Shown here: in pieces, positions 37,690-49,104 of the stretch
How the letters are laid out: each line of letters starts with the position of its first letter
Position numbering within the stretch: the first letter of the stretch is position 1
Source: Perognathus longimembris pacificus
Lineage: Eukaryota; Chordata; Mammalia; Rodentia; Heteromyidae
Direction: 5' to 3'
Length of the DNA: 64,000 nucleotides
Assembly: GCF_023159225.1 (NCBI RefSeq)
Contig: NC_063167.1
Location: forward strand, 14,945,360 to 15,009,359
Position numbers and translations under genes: made by a program
The notes under the pieces: generated by a model
The model's database searches: none
Told to the model about the DNA's origin: nothing
What the model saw: only the letters and a program-made list of their open reading frames with translations

Positions 37690-37975
37690 ACTCAAGGCTA
37701 GTGCTCTCTACCACTTTGAGCCACAAGTCTACTTCCGGTTTTCTGTAGTTAAGTGGAGATGAGTCTCGGACTTTCCTGCTCAGGCTGGCTATGAACCTGG
37801 ATCTTAAGATCTGTCTCCTGAGTAGCTAGGATTACAGGCAAGAGCCATTGGTGCCCAGATGTGACACTCTTATCTCCAATTAACTACTGAAAAAGCTAGC
37901 CCAGAGCTAAAGAAGCTCAGGGGCAGCGCCCAGACCTTCAGTTCAAGCCCCAGGACAGGCACAAAAAAATATTTA
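37690..37975. mobile_element. Antisense B1-Geo followed by a sense Geo fragment
   Basis: 37690-37860 is antisense Geo plus B1; 37862-37975 is the linker and Geo in sense, giving an inverted arrangement. Confidence 0.75.
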
Positions 37976-37979
37976 AAAG

Positions 37980-38620
37980 CCCAGTTGAAGGGTCTATGGA
38001 AGAAGGAGAAGCCGATGCTCTCTCCAATGTTCCCAGAGATTGGGAGGGAGCGGGTGCTTGTGAAACGCCCTCCCCTTGCACACAGGCTCCAGGCTTGAGC
38101 AACGGAGCCCTGGGAATAGCCCACATCCTAAGAAACAGGTAAGTCCCACTTCCTGTTTCCTGGGCTACTTTCTTGGAAGCTGGCCGCCATGGGTCACAGT
38201 CCCAGCCAACTGCCACAGCCGAGTTCCAGCGGGCAACCCAAGCCAAGGGCCAGAATGGTGAGCAGGGAAGCTTTTAGATGGCACCTAGGCCCCTTGGCTG
38301 TCCCCCACCCCCCCGCCCCCCAAATCCCTGTGAGCAGATCACCCAGCCAGCCTCAACCGCATAGCCATGAGACCCAATAACACGTGAGCTTGTTTGGGGC
38401 CGAAAGCATGAGTCATCTCACAACCCAGGTTGAACGGGTCCAGAGGATGAACCATGAAGTTCAGCACAAGATGGAGCCAATTTGGTCCTAAAGTGCCAAG
38501 TGTTAGGGTATCAGTGAGCCTTGGCTGAGTGCCCACAGAGGCTGACTTTAGGCTCCACATCAGATCAAGTTCCTGCTGTGGCTGTCAGGAGCTGGCTGGT
38601 CCAGAGACTGTCCAAAAGAC
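37980..38620. other. Intergenic unique sequence
   Basis: GC-rich, no repeats or credible gene. Confidence 0.4.
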
Positions 38621-38624
38621 AGAG

Positions 38625-38852
38625 AAAGCACTGGAGTACAGGTGGCTCACACCTGTAACCCCAGCTTCTCAGGACCCTGAGGTCTGAGGACTGCAGTTCA
38701 AAGCCAGCCTGGAGAGAAAAGTCTGAGACTCTTATCTCCAATAAGCGACTGAAAAAAGACAGAAGTGTTGCTGTGGCTCAAGTAGTAAAGCACTAGCTTT
38801 GAGCCAAAGAAACACCGGGACAGTGCTTAAGCCCAGAGTTCAAGCCTTCTGG
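38625..38852 (+). mobile_element. B1-Geo composite SINE
   Basis: Complete; its tail runs into a GAGA-rich stretch (38857-38930). Confidence 0.85.
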
Positions 38853-39009
38853 AGGTAGAGAGGAAGAGAAGAACAGAGAGAGGGAGAGTCAGAGAGAGAA
38901 GGAAAAGGGAGGAAGGGAGGAGAGAGAGAGATCTGACTTTGGGAGGAAAAGAAGGGAAAGGTTTGGAGGGTGAAGACGGTGACAGATCTAGGCTTGCTCT
39001 TTCATTTGC

Positions 39010-39228
39010 TTTTTTTTTTTTTTTTTTTTTTTTTTTTGCCAGTCCTGGGGCTTGAACTCAGGGCGTGAGCACTGTCCCTGGCTTTGTTTTGCTCAAGGCT
39101 AGCACTTTACCACTTGAGCCACACCACCACTTCTGGCTTTTTCTATATATGTGGTGCTGAGGAATCAAACCCAGGGCTTCATGCATGCTGGAAAAGCACT
39201 CTTATCACTTGACCATATTCCCAGCCCC
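39010..39228 (-). mobile_element. IDL-Geo SINE
   Basis: Antisense with a T run of about 28; flanked by TCATTTGC. Confidence 0.9.
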
Positions 39229-39261
39229 TCATTTGCATTTTTAAAATTAACTAATTAATTA

Positions 39262-39453
39262 ATTTTCTAGTCCTGGGGCTTGAACTCAGAGCCTGGGCTC
39301 TGTCCTTGAGCTTCTTTTGCTCAAGGGTTGCACTCTACCATGTGAGTCACAGCGCACTTCCGGCCCTTTCTGTTTATGTGGTACTGAGGAATCAAACCCA
39401 GGGCTTTATGTATACAAGGCAAGCACTCTACCACTAGGCCATATTCCCAGACC
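39262..39453 (-). mobile_element. IDL-Geo SINE
   Basis: Antisense full-length copy adjacent to the previous one. Confidence 0.88.
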
Positions 39454-39487
39454 CCTCAGTTTCTTTATCTCTAAAAAATATGGCTTT

Positions 39488-39721
39488 AACGCTGGGCAGC
39501 TGTGGCTCATGCCTGTAATGCTTGTAATACTAGCTCCTTAGGAGGCTGAGATCTGAGGATCCCAGTTCAAAGACAGGCCGATAGAAAAGTCCCTGAGAGA
39601 CTCTTATCTCTAACCATTCAAAAACAGGAAGTGGTACTCAAAGTGGTAGAGTGCTAGCTTTGAGAAAATACGCTCAGGGACAGCACTCAGGCCCTGAGTT
39701 CAAACCCCACAACTGACCAAA

Positions 39722-39722
<1 letters not shown>
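39488..39722 (+). mobile_element. B1-Geo composite SINE
   Basis: Complete copy whose tail continues into the (CA)n at 39723. Confidence 0.85.

Positions 39723-39773
<51 letters not shown>
39723..39773. repeat. (CA)n microsatellite
   Basis: About 25 CA units in a SINE tail. Confidence 0.95.
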
Positions 39774-39774
<1 letters not shown>

Positions 39775-39882
39775 ATGGCTTTCATTGTAGAGATTAAAGG
39801 CATAGAAGGAAAACTCTTAGAACCATAATTACTTGTTAGTTGTTATCACTATTATCTGTTAGCTGTTAATAGAGATTGTTAT

Positions 39883-39992
39883 TATTATGAGACAGGATCT
39901 AGATATATAGCCCAGGCTAGCCTTGAACTCAATCTCCTGCCTCCATTTTCCAAGTGCTGGGATGACAGGGGCGTACCACTGCACCCAGCCTC
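39883..39992 (-). mobile_element. B1 SINE
   Basis: Antisense B1 (GACAGGATCTAGATATATAG, AAGTGCTGGGATGACAGG). Confidence 0.82.
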
Positions 39993-39994
39993 GG

Positions 39995-40366
39995 GTTTGC
40001 TTTCTATATCTTGTCCCATTTGAGCCTCAGAAAGACCCTGTGAAATTGGCATAACAGTGACATTGCCATTTGACAGAGGTTAGACTAAGGTCCTCTTTGC
40101 ACAGTCTTAATGGTTGTCACACCTGGGGCCCTTCAATAATGGCACCAGGACATAAGTGGCCCAGAAACTCCTTGTCCTCTGCGGGCCAGCTGTGTGCTTC
40201 CTCTACTTGGAATCCCCAGGGAAAGAAATCTTACAGGTGAGCAGGCATGTGCTCCCCAACCCCCAGGCGTGTGCTCCTCAGCCCTTCCCCCCACCCCTCC
40301 AGCTCCCTGGACCTCCCAGCAGAGATTCCAGAGGTGTAAGAGGAGGTGTTTTTCCACCTGGTGTGA

Positions 40367-40370
<4 letters not shown>
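39995..40370. other. Intergenic sequence with MIR-like remnant
   Basis: About 40010-40110 resembles antisense MIR; the remainder is unique. Confidence 0.4.

Positions 40371-40420
<50 letters not shown>
40371..40420. repeat. (CA)n microsatellite
   Basis: About 25 CA units. Confidence 0.95.
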
Positions 40421-40421
<1 letters not shown>

Positions 40422-40529
40422 AAATCCTCTTTGCCATAGATGCCTGGGATTCCACTGCTCTTGACTCATTCTTTCAAGTTGAGCAATTAATTGCCCCTAG
40501 GAGTGTCCTTTGTCTATTTCTTCTTTCAA

Positions 40530-40740
40530 TTGGTAGCAGGGCTTGAACTCAGGGTCTAGGTGCTGTCCCTGAGCTCTTTTGCTCATGGCTAGCACTCTGC
40601 CACTTGAGTCATGGCACCACTTCCGGTTGGAGCGGCTGATTGGAGAGAAGAGTCTCTTGGGGACTCTTCTGCCTGGCTGTGGTCCTCAGATCTCAGCCTC
40701 CTAAGTAGCTAGGATGACAGGCGCGAGCCACTGACACCCG
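40530..40740 (-). mobile_element. B1-Geo composite SINE
   Basis: Antisense, complete. Confidence 0.86.
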
Positions 40741-40751
40741 GATCTTCTTTT

Positions 40752-40860
40752 CTTTCTGAGACAGAATCATGCTATGTAGCCCAGGCTTCCCCGGAACTCT
40801 CAGTCCTCTGGCCTTAGCCCCCAGCGTGCGGAGATTACAGGCATCAGCTACCATGCTCCC
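40752..40860 (-). mobile_element. B1 SINE
   Basis: Antisense B1 (GACAGAATCATGCTATGTAG). Confidence 0.8.
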
Positions 40861-40887
40861 CTCCACGAATGTCCTCCCTCCCCTTTT

Positions 40888-41121
40888 TGTGCTGGGTCTG
40901 GGGCATAAACCCTGAGCCTGGGCGCTGTCCCTGAGCTTTTATGCTCATGGCTAGTGCTCTACCACTTGAGCCACAGTGCTACTTTCAGTTTTTTGGAAGT
41001 TCATTGGAAAGCAGAATCTCACAGACTACTTACCTGCCTAGGCTGGTTTCGAACCATAATCCTCAAAATCTCAACCTCCTGAGTAGCTAAGGTTACCTGT
41101 GTGCGCCACTGGTGCCTAGCT
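40888..41121 (-). mobile_element. B1-Geo composite SINE
   Basis: Antisense, complete. Confidence 0.86.
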
Positions 41122-41124
41122 AGG

Positions 41125-41620
41125 AATAATACCCTTTTAATTGAAGAGCATAAGCTGAGAACTGGTCTTAAAGATGGTCACTTTCTTTCCAAGATGGAGA
41201 AAGCTTGGTTGAGAAGAAGATGGAAGTTACAAGGCCCAAGGATACTTTGCCTGCCCAGGGACCGGATGCTTGGCAGTACCCGCACTATTCCTCTTGGGAA
41301 AGAGGGCAGTGTGGGCATCTGGTTTCCATGGGCTGCACCTCCTGGCACGTAGCACTGTTGATTCAGATGGTCCCCGGGTCCCCAAGACAGGTTAACTCAG
41401 CTCAAGCAAACTAGCCACGCCCCTGCCACCACTCCTCTTCTGGCCTCAGGGCCTGCTTTGCTATTTAGAGACCTAGCCCAATTTCCGGCTTGTACAAAGC
41501 TCAGCCCTTCCATTCAGCTTTTGAGAAGTCCTCCGTCCTTCAATCCATTCCTTTCTCCTCTAAGGAAGCTGAAGTTAGGGTCTCCTGTTTGTGTGAGAAA
41601 CTCAACACAAAAGTTATAGA
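41125..41620. other. Intergenic unique sequence
   Basis: Nothing recognised. Confidence 0.4.
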
Positions 41621-41623
41621 AGA

Positions 41624-42124
41624 ACCGGGTGCTGGTGCCTCACGCCTGGAACCCTAGCTACTCAGGAGGACCTGGGGATCATGATTCAGAGCCAGCCAGT
41701 GGCTGGGAATATGGCCTAGTGGTAGAGTGCTCACCTCATATACATGAAGCCCTGGGTTTGATTCCTCAGCACCACATATATAGAAAAAGCTGGAAGTGGC
41801 GCTGTGGCTCAAGTGGTAGAGTGCTAGCCTTGAGCAAAAGGAAGCCAGGGACAGTGCTCAGGCCCTGAGTTCAAGCCCCAGGACTGGCAAAAAAACAAAA
41901 ACAAAACAAAGCCAGCCAGGGCAGGAAAGTTCCCTGAGACTCAACTCCAACTAGCCAGCAAAAAAAGCTGCAAGTGGAACTGGGGCTCAAGAGGCAGAGT
42001 GCCAGCTTTAAGTGAAAAGTTCAAGGACAGTGACCAGGCTCTGAGTTCAAGCCCCAGAACTGATGTACACTTGTGCATGTATGCATATGCATACACACAC
42101 ATGCGTGCACACACACACACACAC
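41624..42124 (+). mobile_element. B1-Geo SINE split by IDL-Geo, ending in (CA)n
   Basis: B1 head to 41699; rest from 41911; tail with CATATGCATACAC and CA units to 42124. Confidence 0.86.
41700..41910 (+). mobile_element. IDL-Geo SINE nested in B1-Geo
   Basis: Flanked by GCCAGCCAG (41691-41699, 41911-41919). Confidence 0.92.
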
Positions 42125-42449
42125 AGAAGGCAGGTATTATTCCCAAGACATGGCAGACAGTTGCCCACATTATTCCCTGCACAAAGAGACCCAGCAAAAA
42201 TGGAGCGCATGAAGGCGCAAGTCGACCAAAGTTCTACTCACCAACACTGTCTCTGGGAGGCTGTGTCTCTGTGAAATCCAATTTTCCTCCCGTTCCAGTT
42301 GAGGGAAGTTGGACTCTGAAGAGAAAGCTCACTTGTCTGAGGCTCCATGCCTGGGAAGTGGCCGGTGTGGTTGTACAAACTGAGACCCGCTGCTTGCAAA
42401 TGCTCTTTCCTGGTTTTTCTTTCTGTTTTTTTCTGTCTGGTTTTTGTTG

Positions 42450-42671
42450 GTGGTGGTCATGGGGCTTGAACTCAGGGCCTGGGCACTGTCCCTGAGCTCT
42501 TTTGCTCAAGGCTAGTGCTCAACCACTATGAGCCATAGCACCACTTCCGGTTTTTTTGAGTGATTAGCTGGAGATAAGTCTCCTGGGGACTTTTCTTCCC
42601 TGGTTAGCTTTGAACTACAATCCTCAAGTCTCAGCCTCCTGAGTCCTTAGGAGTAACCAGCGCCTGGCTCC
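42450..42671 (-). mobile_element. B1-Geo composite SINE
   Basis: Antisense, complete. Confidence 0.86.
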
Positions 42672-42674
42672 AGC

Positions 42675-44590
42675 TAAGGATTTTCTGAAGACTAAATGAA
42701 GTAAGTATATGAGGTTCTCAGCTCAAAATGCAAACACCGAGTCCTCAATAAACAGTACCCGGTACTATGACGGGTCACTTTGGGCACACTGTGGTAAGCA
42801 GTCTCTAATGTCCCCCTTTCTCATTCCCCACCTCCAAACTTCCCAAACCTCACAACCTCCCTCCAGGGGGCTGGAGCCACTGGGCCACCTAGAACAGGGC
42901 TCTAGCCTACACACACACACACACACACACGCACGCACGCACGCACGCACGCACGCGCATCTTTCTGTTGGGTGGAGGCCTGGCTGGCTGGTCCTCCCTG
43001 TTCTCAAGTCCTAAAGGTTCAGGGAGGAGGCCCAACCTCCTCCCTCAGACGCAGGCCAGGCAGGGGCTGGTGCAGCAGATCCAGGGGTGGTTGGCTTCTG
43101 GTCCTGGAGCCTCTGGCCACCTCTGGAGCCCCCCAGGAGTCCCCCCAGTCCGCCTCCCTCCTCCTGCACGGCCAGAGCCAGGAATGGGGTTCTGGCCTCC
43201 GGGAGAGCCACATGTGTTGGCCCAGCGCCCGCAGCTCCCAGCCGCTCTACAATGGTTCCATTCACCAGGGGAGCGAGCTGGCTGCCTGGAACCCACGGAT
43301 GGTGTTCCAGGCTTGGGGCTCCGGGTGGGAGGCAGACACTGAGGAGGGGGACTGCTGCTAAGAGGTGAAGGGTGGCAGCCCCTGACCCTGCCACCCCCTG
43401 ATGTGGAGATGGCCACCCCACAGTTGGGGCGAGAGATCTGGTTCCCTGGGAGCAGATGGGGGGGGAGTGAGGGGCATGTCGGTGGGTGAAGGGAGGAGGG
43501 CCCAGCCCACGCTCTCCCTGGCATCTGTAGGCTCCTAGCCAGTGGGTGATGTGGACTTCCAGAAGCAGCCTTTCTCAGCCACATGCTGTCATCTGCCCCA
43601 ACCTCCAGGGTCCCCTTAAGAACCAGCATCTTCCTGCCCCATCCTCTTCCCATCTCCCCTCCCCACAGTTCACCTCCATCGCTAGCTGCCCTGTCCCCAA
43701 ATACTGTCCCCACTGCCAATGAGCCACGACTCGGGGGCCTGAGGCCTCCTCCCGCCCGCCCACCCGACGTGCCTTACCCCTCAGAGCTCCCCAGTCTCTC
43801 TGTCCCCCCACTCTCTGGAAGCGGCTTGGGTGGGGCTCATGTGACCTCGGTCTCTTGCAACTTAGGAGCCATCTCAGCTGCCCGGCCCACCCTACCCTAC
43901 AAGTGCAGAACTCACTGCTGCCCGAGGACCCCGCGTGCCCGCTGGCGGTCTCCGCCACTGCCCCATCCTGACGCTTCTGGGCTGTGTCTCTGCCCCGGGA
44001 GGTGTGGGCAGTAGTTGACCCCTCACCTAGTAAGCAGAAAACAGCGGCGCCAGGATACCTGGCTCCAGCAGCAAGCTTCTTACCTCTGCAGAATGAGGTG
44101 CTCCAGCACCTTCCAGGAGCTCCGCACAACTCCCCCTTCACCTTGTATGCAGAGATGACTGTGGGGCTGGACATGCTGCTGTCCCCTCTGTGTCCCCTGC
44201 CTGGGGCAGCGAGGAGGCTGGGTTTCAGAGTCAAGCTGGAGGAAGGGCTGCGGCCAGTCCTGGCCCTCCCATGTTCTAGCTGTGTGACTACAAACAAGTT
44301 GCTTAACCTCCCTGGGCTTCATGCCTCAACCATAAATTGGAGCTCACAACCAAAGAGCCCTGTGTGTGGTGCACAGAAAGCCGGTCTGTCAGCTCAGCTC
44401 TTAGTACTTTCAGGTTGAAAGACCTCTGACAGCTCTCAGCTCCCTCTCAGGCCTCAGTTTCCCCTTCCTTTGGTGGAATAATAGACTTCACTGGCAGTGC
44501 TCATTTCTAACTGGTCCCTAGACTCCACTCTTTCTTTGGGGCCAGCAGTTGTGTGTATCTCATTCACTGCAGGTCCAGTACCAGGCCCGA
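42675..44590. other. Long SINE-free, GC-rich intergenic region
   Basis: About 1.9 kb without IDL-Geo or B1. It contains a (CA)/(GCAC) repeat at 42908-42958 and a MIR-like remnant at about 44255-44340 (CTAGCTGTGTGACTACAAAC). Long open frames on both strands look like GC-driven artefacts. Best reading: candidate regulatory DNA or non-coding transcript. Confidence 0.45.
42908..42958. repeat. (CA)n / (GCAC)n microsatellite
   Basis: CA units then GCAC units. Confidence 0.93.
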
Positions 44591-44603
44591 GCCTGGGATT
44601 CCA

Positions 44604-44609
44604 TGTGCG

Positions 44610-44649
<40 letters not shown>

Positions 44650-44668
44650 CGCGCATGCACGCACACAC
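44604..44668. repeat. (GT)n microsatellite with GTGC units
   Basis: About 18 GT units flanked by GCGTGT and GCGCATGC variants. Confidence 0.93.
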
Positions 44669-44674
44669 GTGCAT

Positions 44675-44895
44675 GAGTCAGTCCTGGAGCTTGAACAAAA
44701 GGCCTGGGCTTTATTGCTCACAGCTAGTGTCCTACGTTTGAGCCACATCTCCACTTCTGGCTTTTTTTGTTTTGTTTTTGGCAGTTAATTGGAGATAAGA
44801 GTCTCACAGACTTTCCTGCCTGAGCTGGCTTGGGAGTGTGATCTCCAGATCTCAGCCTCATGCGTAGCTAGGCTGACAGGCGCCAGCTACCCGCA
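44675..44895 (-). mobile_element. B1-Geo composite SINE
   Basis: Antisense, complete. Confidence 0.84.
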
Positions 44896-45046
44896 CTAGG
44901 AAGGAGCTCTGCCTTGAGATTACTCTGCCCTGGGCACTCTCTAGATGCTTCTTGAACATCAATGGGTCTCCCCCTAAGCACTGGGTTCCTGGGTCTGCCT
45001 GCCTTACAAATGAGGCCCATGAAACAGAGTTAAAAAGCAACATATG

Positions 45047-45238
45047 GGGACCGGGAATATGGCCTAGTTGTAGAGTGCTTGCCTTGTGTACATGAAGCCC
45101 TGGGTTCGATTCCTTAGTTCCACATATATGGAAAAAGCAAGAAATGGCACTGTGGCTCGAGTGGTAGAGTGCTAGCCTTGAGCAAAAGAAGCTCAAGTAC
45201 AGTGCCCAGGCCTTGAGTCTAAGCCCCAGGACAAAGAA
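45047..45238 (+). mobile_element. IDL-Geo SINE
   Basis: Full-length; its tail continues into (GGCA)n and (GAAA)n. Confidence 0.9.
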
Positions 45239-45262
45239 AGGCAGGCAGGCAGGCAGGAAGGA

Positions 45263-45325
<63 letters not shown>
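45239..45325. repeat. (GGCA)n and (GAAA)n microsatellite
   Basis: Directly continues a SINE tail; about 17 GAAA units. Confidence 0.94.
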
Positions 45326-45424
45326 GAGAAAAAAACAAAAAGCAAAAACAAATACTACTACCAGCAACAGCAGCAACAACAACAAAAAGACCCATGTTTC
45401 CATTTCCTGAAATTAATTTTGATA

Positions 45425-46258
45425 GATAGTATTTTTTTATTTTAAATGTTTTTTGTTATTATAAAGGTGTTGTACAGAGGGGTTACAGTTACATAAGTCA
45501 GGTAAAGAGTACATTTCTTTTTTAGACAATGTCACCCCCTCCCTCCCTCTCTCAGTCCTTTCCTCCCATCCCACCCACAAGTTACATAGTTCATTTTCAA
45601 TAGTGTCCAATGAGTACCACTGCTATATTTGGTTCACCCTTTGTTCCTCCATTTCTGGGCCTCCCCCTTCCCTCCCAAAGACAGATAAATGAACAAACAG
45701 AACACAAAGAAAAGAATACAAATACAGCAAAAAAAAAAAAAAAAAAAAAGAAAAGAAAGAAAGAAAGAAAGAAAAAGAAAAAAAACTCTTGTTTCCATTT
45801 CCTGGAATTCATTTTGAAAAATATTATTTTGTATGATCAGAGGCACATGGGCATTGTGCCTTTGTGTTCCTCCCCTAAGAATGTCCTTTGGTCTCACTGT
45901 GTGTGAATACCTAGAGGCCTATATAATTTATTCTGTCCTGGTGTATTTTAGATCTAGCTCCTGCCTGTGAGAGAAAACATCTGCTGCTTTTCTCTCTGAG
46001 CTTGGTTTACCTCACTTGGCATGATTTGTTCTAGGCCCATCCATTTCCCTGCAGATGACACCATCTCATTCTTTCTAGTGGACGAGCAGAATTCCATTGT
46101 GTATACATGCCGCGTCTTATTGATCCACTCGTCTGTTGTAGGGCACCGGGGCTGTTTCCATAACTTAGCTACTGTGTTGTGAATAGCGCGGCAATGAGCA
46201 CGGGTGCACAAGGGTCTCAGCATCTCCTGACTTGGGATGTATAGCTGGCTCATAGGGA
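45425..46258 (-). mobile_element. L1 LINE 3'-end fragment, antisense
   Basis: Antisense of the same 3' region seen at 36395-37045 (GGTGTTGTACAGAGGGGTTA, CCATCCATTTCCCTGC). A poly-A stretch with GAAA units sits at 45728-45785. Confidence 0.82.
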
Positions 46259-46289
46259 TGTTCTTTTTTCTTTTATCTTTTTCTTTTTA

Positions 46290-46483
46290 TGGCCAGTCCT
46301 GGGGTTTGAACTCAGGGCCTCGGCACTGTCCCTGAGCTTCTTGTGCTCAAGGGTAGCACTCTACCACTTGAGCCACAGCCAGCGCCACTTCTGGCTTTTT
46401 CTGCATATGTGGTGCTGAGGAATCGAACCCAGGGCTTCAGGCATGCGAGGCAAGCACTCTACCACTAAGCCACATTGCCAGCC
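46290..46483 (-). mobile_element. IDL-Geo SINE, older subtype
   Basis: Antisense full-length copy; its gap between GCC and ACTTCTGG has a short duplication. Confidence 0.88.
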
Positions 46484-46652
46484 GAGACATTCTATGTTTA
46501 AAATTTTTTTTGGGGTCAGTCTTGGGGCTTGAACTCTGGGTCTGGGCCCTGTCCCTGACCTTCTTTTGCTCAAGGCTAGCACTCTACCATTTGAGCCACA
46601 GCGCCACTTCTGGCTTTTTCTGAGTAATTTTACTAGAGATAAGAGTCTCACA

Positions 46653-46862
46653 GGGCTGGGAATATGGCCTCATGGTAAAGTGCTCGCCTTGTATACATGA
46701 AGCCCTGGGTTCGATTCCTCAGCACCACATATATATAGAAAAAAGCCAGAAGTGGCTCTGTGGGTCAAGAGGTAGAGTGCTAGCCTTGAGCAAAAAGAAG
46801 CCAGGGACAGTGCTCAGGCCCTGAGTCCGCGCCCCAGGACTGGCAACAAAAACAAAACAAAT
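46653..46862 (+). mobile_element. IDL-Geo SINE, younger subtype, nested
   Basis: Flanked by AAGAGTCTCACA and AAGAGTCTCATA. Confidence 0.92.
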
Positions 46863-46875
46863 AAAGAGTCTCATA

Positions 46876-47088
46876 GTGGGGCTGGCAATGTGGCTTAGTG
46901 GTAGAGTGCTTGCCTAGCATGCATGAAGCCCTGGGTTCAATTCCTCAGCACTGCATACACTGAAAAAAAAACAGAAGTGGCACAGTGGCTCTAGTGGTAG
47001 AGTGCTAGCCTTGAGTAAAAAGAAGCCAGGGACAGTGCTCAGGCCCTGAGTTTAAGCCCCAGGACTGGCAAAAAATAAAATAAGATAA
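46876..47088 (+). mobile_element. IDL-Geo SINE, older subtype, nested at the same site
   Basis: Flanked by AAGAGTCTCATA and AAGAGTCTCATG. Confidence 0.92.
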
Positions 47089-47229
47089 AAAGAGTCTCAT
47101 GGCCTTTCCTGCCCAGGCTGGCTTTGGACCAGGATCCACAGATCTCACCCCCCTGAGTAGCTAGGATTACAGGTGAGAGCCACTGGCACCTCGCCTAGCC
47201 ATGTTTATTTTTTTTTGGGGGGGGGGAGG

Positions 47230-47945
47230 GACCTCCAAACCTCCTTCCAGAGTAGCTGTACTAGTTTACATTCCACTAACACCTATCTTGAAATTAAACA
47301 AATACTTTACTGGAGATGCAAATTCAGGCCCTCTGGCTTCTGAGTTTACCGCTGAACCACTCTGCTTCTGTCCCTCTCAGGAGTGGGGGTACACTGAGCA
47401 CCCCTTGTTCCCCACCCTCCCTGGCCGTGTGGTTCAAGGAGCCCAGGACCAGAGTTTCCAGGAGACAGCTGCCAACACCTGCCACTCCACCAGGTCCCAA
47501 GGTGACCCGGGCGGGGCTGGCAGCCTGCTGCCCAGCGAGTAAAGAGCCGGAAGAGAGGGGAGATGTGACCAGCGAGGAGGCAGGAAGGGCGAGGGGTGCC
47601 CCCAATGCACCTCCCTTCCGTGGAGGCTGGCTGGGGGCTGGCTGGGTCCTGAGTCACAGGCCAGGACATCTCTACCCCACGGATCTCACATACTGCGGGG
47701 AAGGACAGCTAGAAATCCCTGCTGGTCACCTCCAGCAGGGTTTTGTGGGCACCCCTGACCTCATCCTGCCCCCACTGCACACACCCATGTACGTGTGGCT
47801 GGCCGCCTGGGCTTGGGGAAGCCCTGGCCTCTCCCTGGACGCCCGAGGACGGGAGGAGGATGACACAGCCAGGCCAGAGCCCCTGGGGAAGCTGGCCCAA
47901 GACAAGTCTTCGGGTTAAAGAGTTGCTGTATGTTTAAAAACTGAA
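47230..47945. other. SINE-free GC-rich intergenic region
   Basis: Unique sequence with overlapping open frames on both strands (47316-47918 is the longest), judged non-coding. Confidence 0.4.
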
Positions 47946-47948
47946 CAT

Positions 47949-48040
47949 TTGCTGGGTGTGGTGGCTCAGGCCTCTAATCCCAGCTACTCTGGAGACTGAG
48001 ATCTGGTCAAGTCCCAGGACTGACCAAAGAAAAAAGAAAG
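47949..48040 (+). mobile_element. B1-Geo SINE with large internal deletion
   Basis: B1 head joined straight to the Geo end (GATCTGGTCAAGTCCCAGGA). Confidence 0.75.
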
Positions 48041-48139
48041 AATTATTGCATGGTGATCAGAAAAGATGTGGACATCCAACTCAAGTGACTTGAACAGAAG
48101 GGGATTTGTGTGTGTGTGTGTGTGCATGTGTGTGCATGG

Positions 48140-48350
48140 CGAGCGTGCCAGTCCTGGGGCTTGAACTCAGAACCTGGGTGCTGTCCTCAAGCTTTTTCAC
48201 TCAAGGCTGGAGCTCTACCACTTGAACCACAGCTCAACTCCCAGCTTTTTGGCAGTGAATCAGACTTTCCAGCCTGGGCTGGCTTTGAACCGAGATCTTC
48301 AGATCTCAGCCTCCTGAGTAGCTCGGCTGACAAGTATAAGCCAACAGCGC
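48140..48350 (-). mobile_element. B1-Geo composite SINE
   Basis: Antisense; preceded by a GT-rich tail at 48105-48137. Confidence 0.84.
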
Positions 48351-48354
48351 CCAT

Positions 48355-49104
48355 TGGAGATTTGTGTTATGCCTCCAACAGGGAGTCTTAAAGCATCCCT
48401 GGTTTGGGACCGGTAGCCTCCCTGGTTCAGTGAGGTATAAAGCCTCTGGAAGGTTCTGTCCTCTGCTCTGCCTCCTTTCTCTTTGGCTTTGGTGGCAAGA
48501 TGGCTGCCAGGAACACCTGACCATTTCGCTATGCTAGATATGTAAGACTTTCCTTCTGGTCAGATTGGGGGACTGGGTAATGCTGCCCCCTGACCAATGA
48601 GGGCACTAGGACAAGGCCAGGAGTCGATTGGCTTAGATTCTGGAGCCCTGCCTCTGCGGCCAAGGCTGGAGTGACCTTTCCCAGAAACCGAGGCCTGGGG
48701 GGAGGAGGGCTCTGTGGGGAAGACCTGGGGGGCTGCGACCCCTGTCAGCTGGGGATGGGGTGGGAGGAACCCTTGGTTCACACAAATAGTTTCAGAACAT
48801 TGCGCCATCCAGAGTCAGCAGGGCCGGATCCTGGGGAGGAAGCCGTTTATTTAGACTGAGGGCGGAGGTGTGTTTGGGGAGATCCCTGGAGACTTGGCTG
48901 CCTCCAAATCCTGAAATCTGAGAATGATTTCTGCCCCTGAGGAGCCTGGGAAGAGGAGGGTCAGAGGGTACAGCTTGAGCAATGGTCTGTGAGCTGCAGG
49001 GGCCGGGAAAGTGGGAGTGGAGGAGCGTGGAGAGCAGCTCCAAGCTTGCACGAGTGGGGCTTCGTCCTCCACAAGTGAAATAGAGAGTTTGAGAGAAAGA
49101 CAAT
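48355..49104. other. Intergenic unique sequence
   Basis: GC-rich, no repeats recognised. Confidence 0.4.

Larger units (their letters stand above)
46505..47195 (-). mobile_element. B1-Geo SINE split by two IDL-Geo copies
   Basis: Geo half to 46652, B1 half from 47089; the host site AAGAGTCTCA appears three times. Confidence 0.88.

Noticed and set aside
43045..44297. Long minus-strand open frames of about 224 and 240 codons
   Set aside because: They overlap plus-strand frames of similar length in GC-rich DNA, show no domain or recognisable protein, and have no splice or promoter context.
47316..47918. 200-codon plus-strand frame
   Set aside because: Overlapped by several frames on both strands, no known motif, and no exon-like boundaries.
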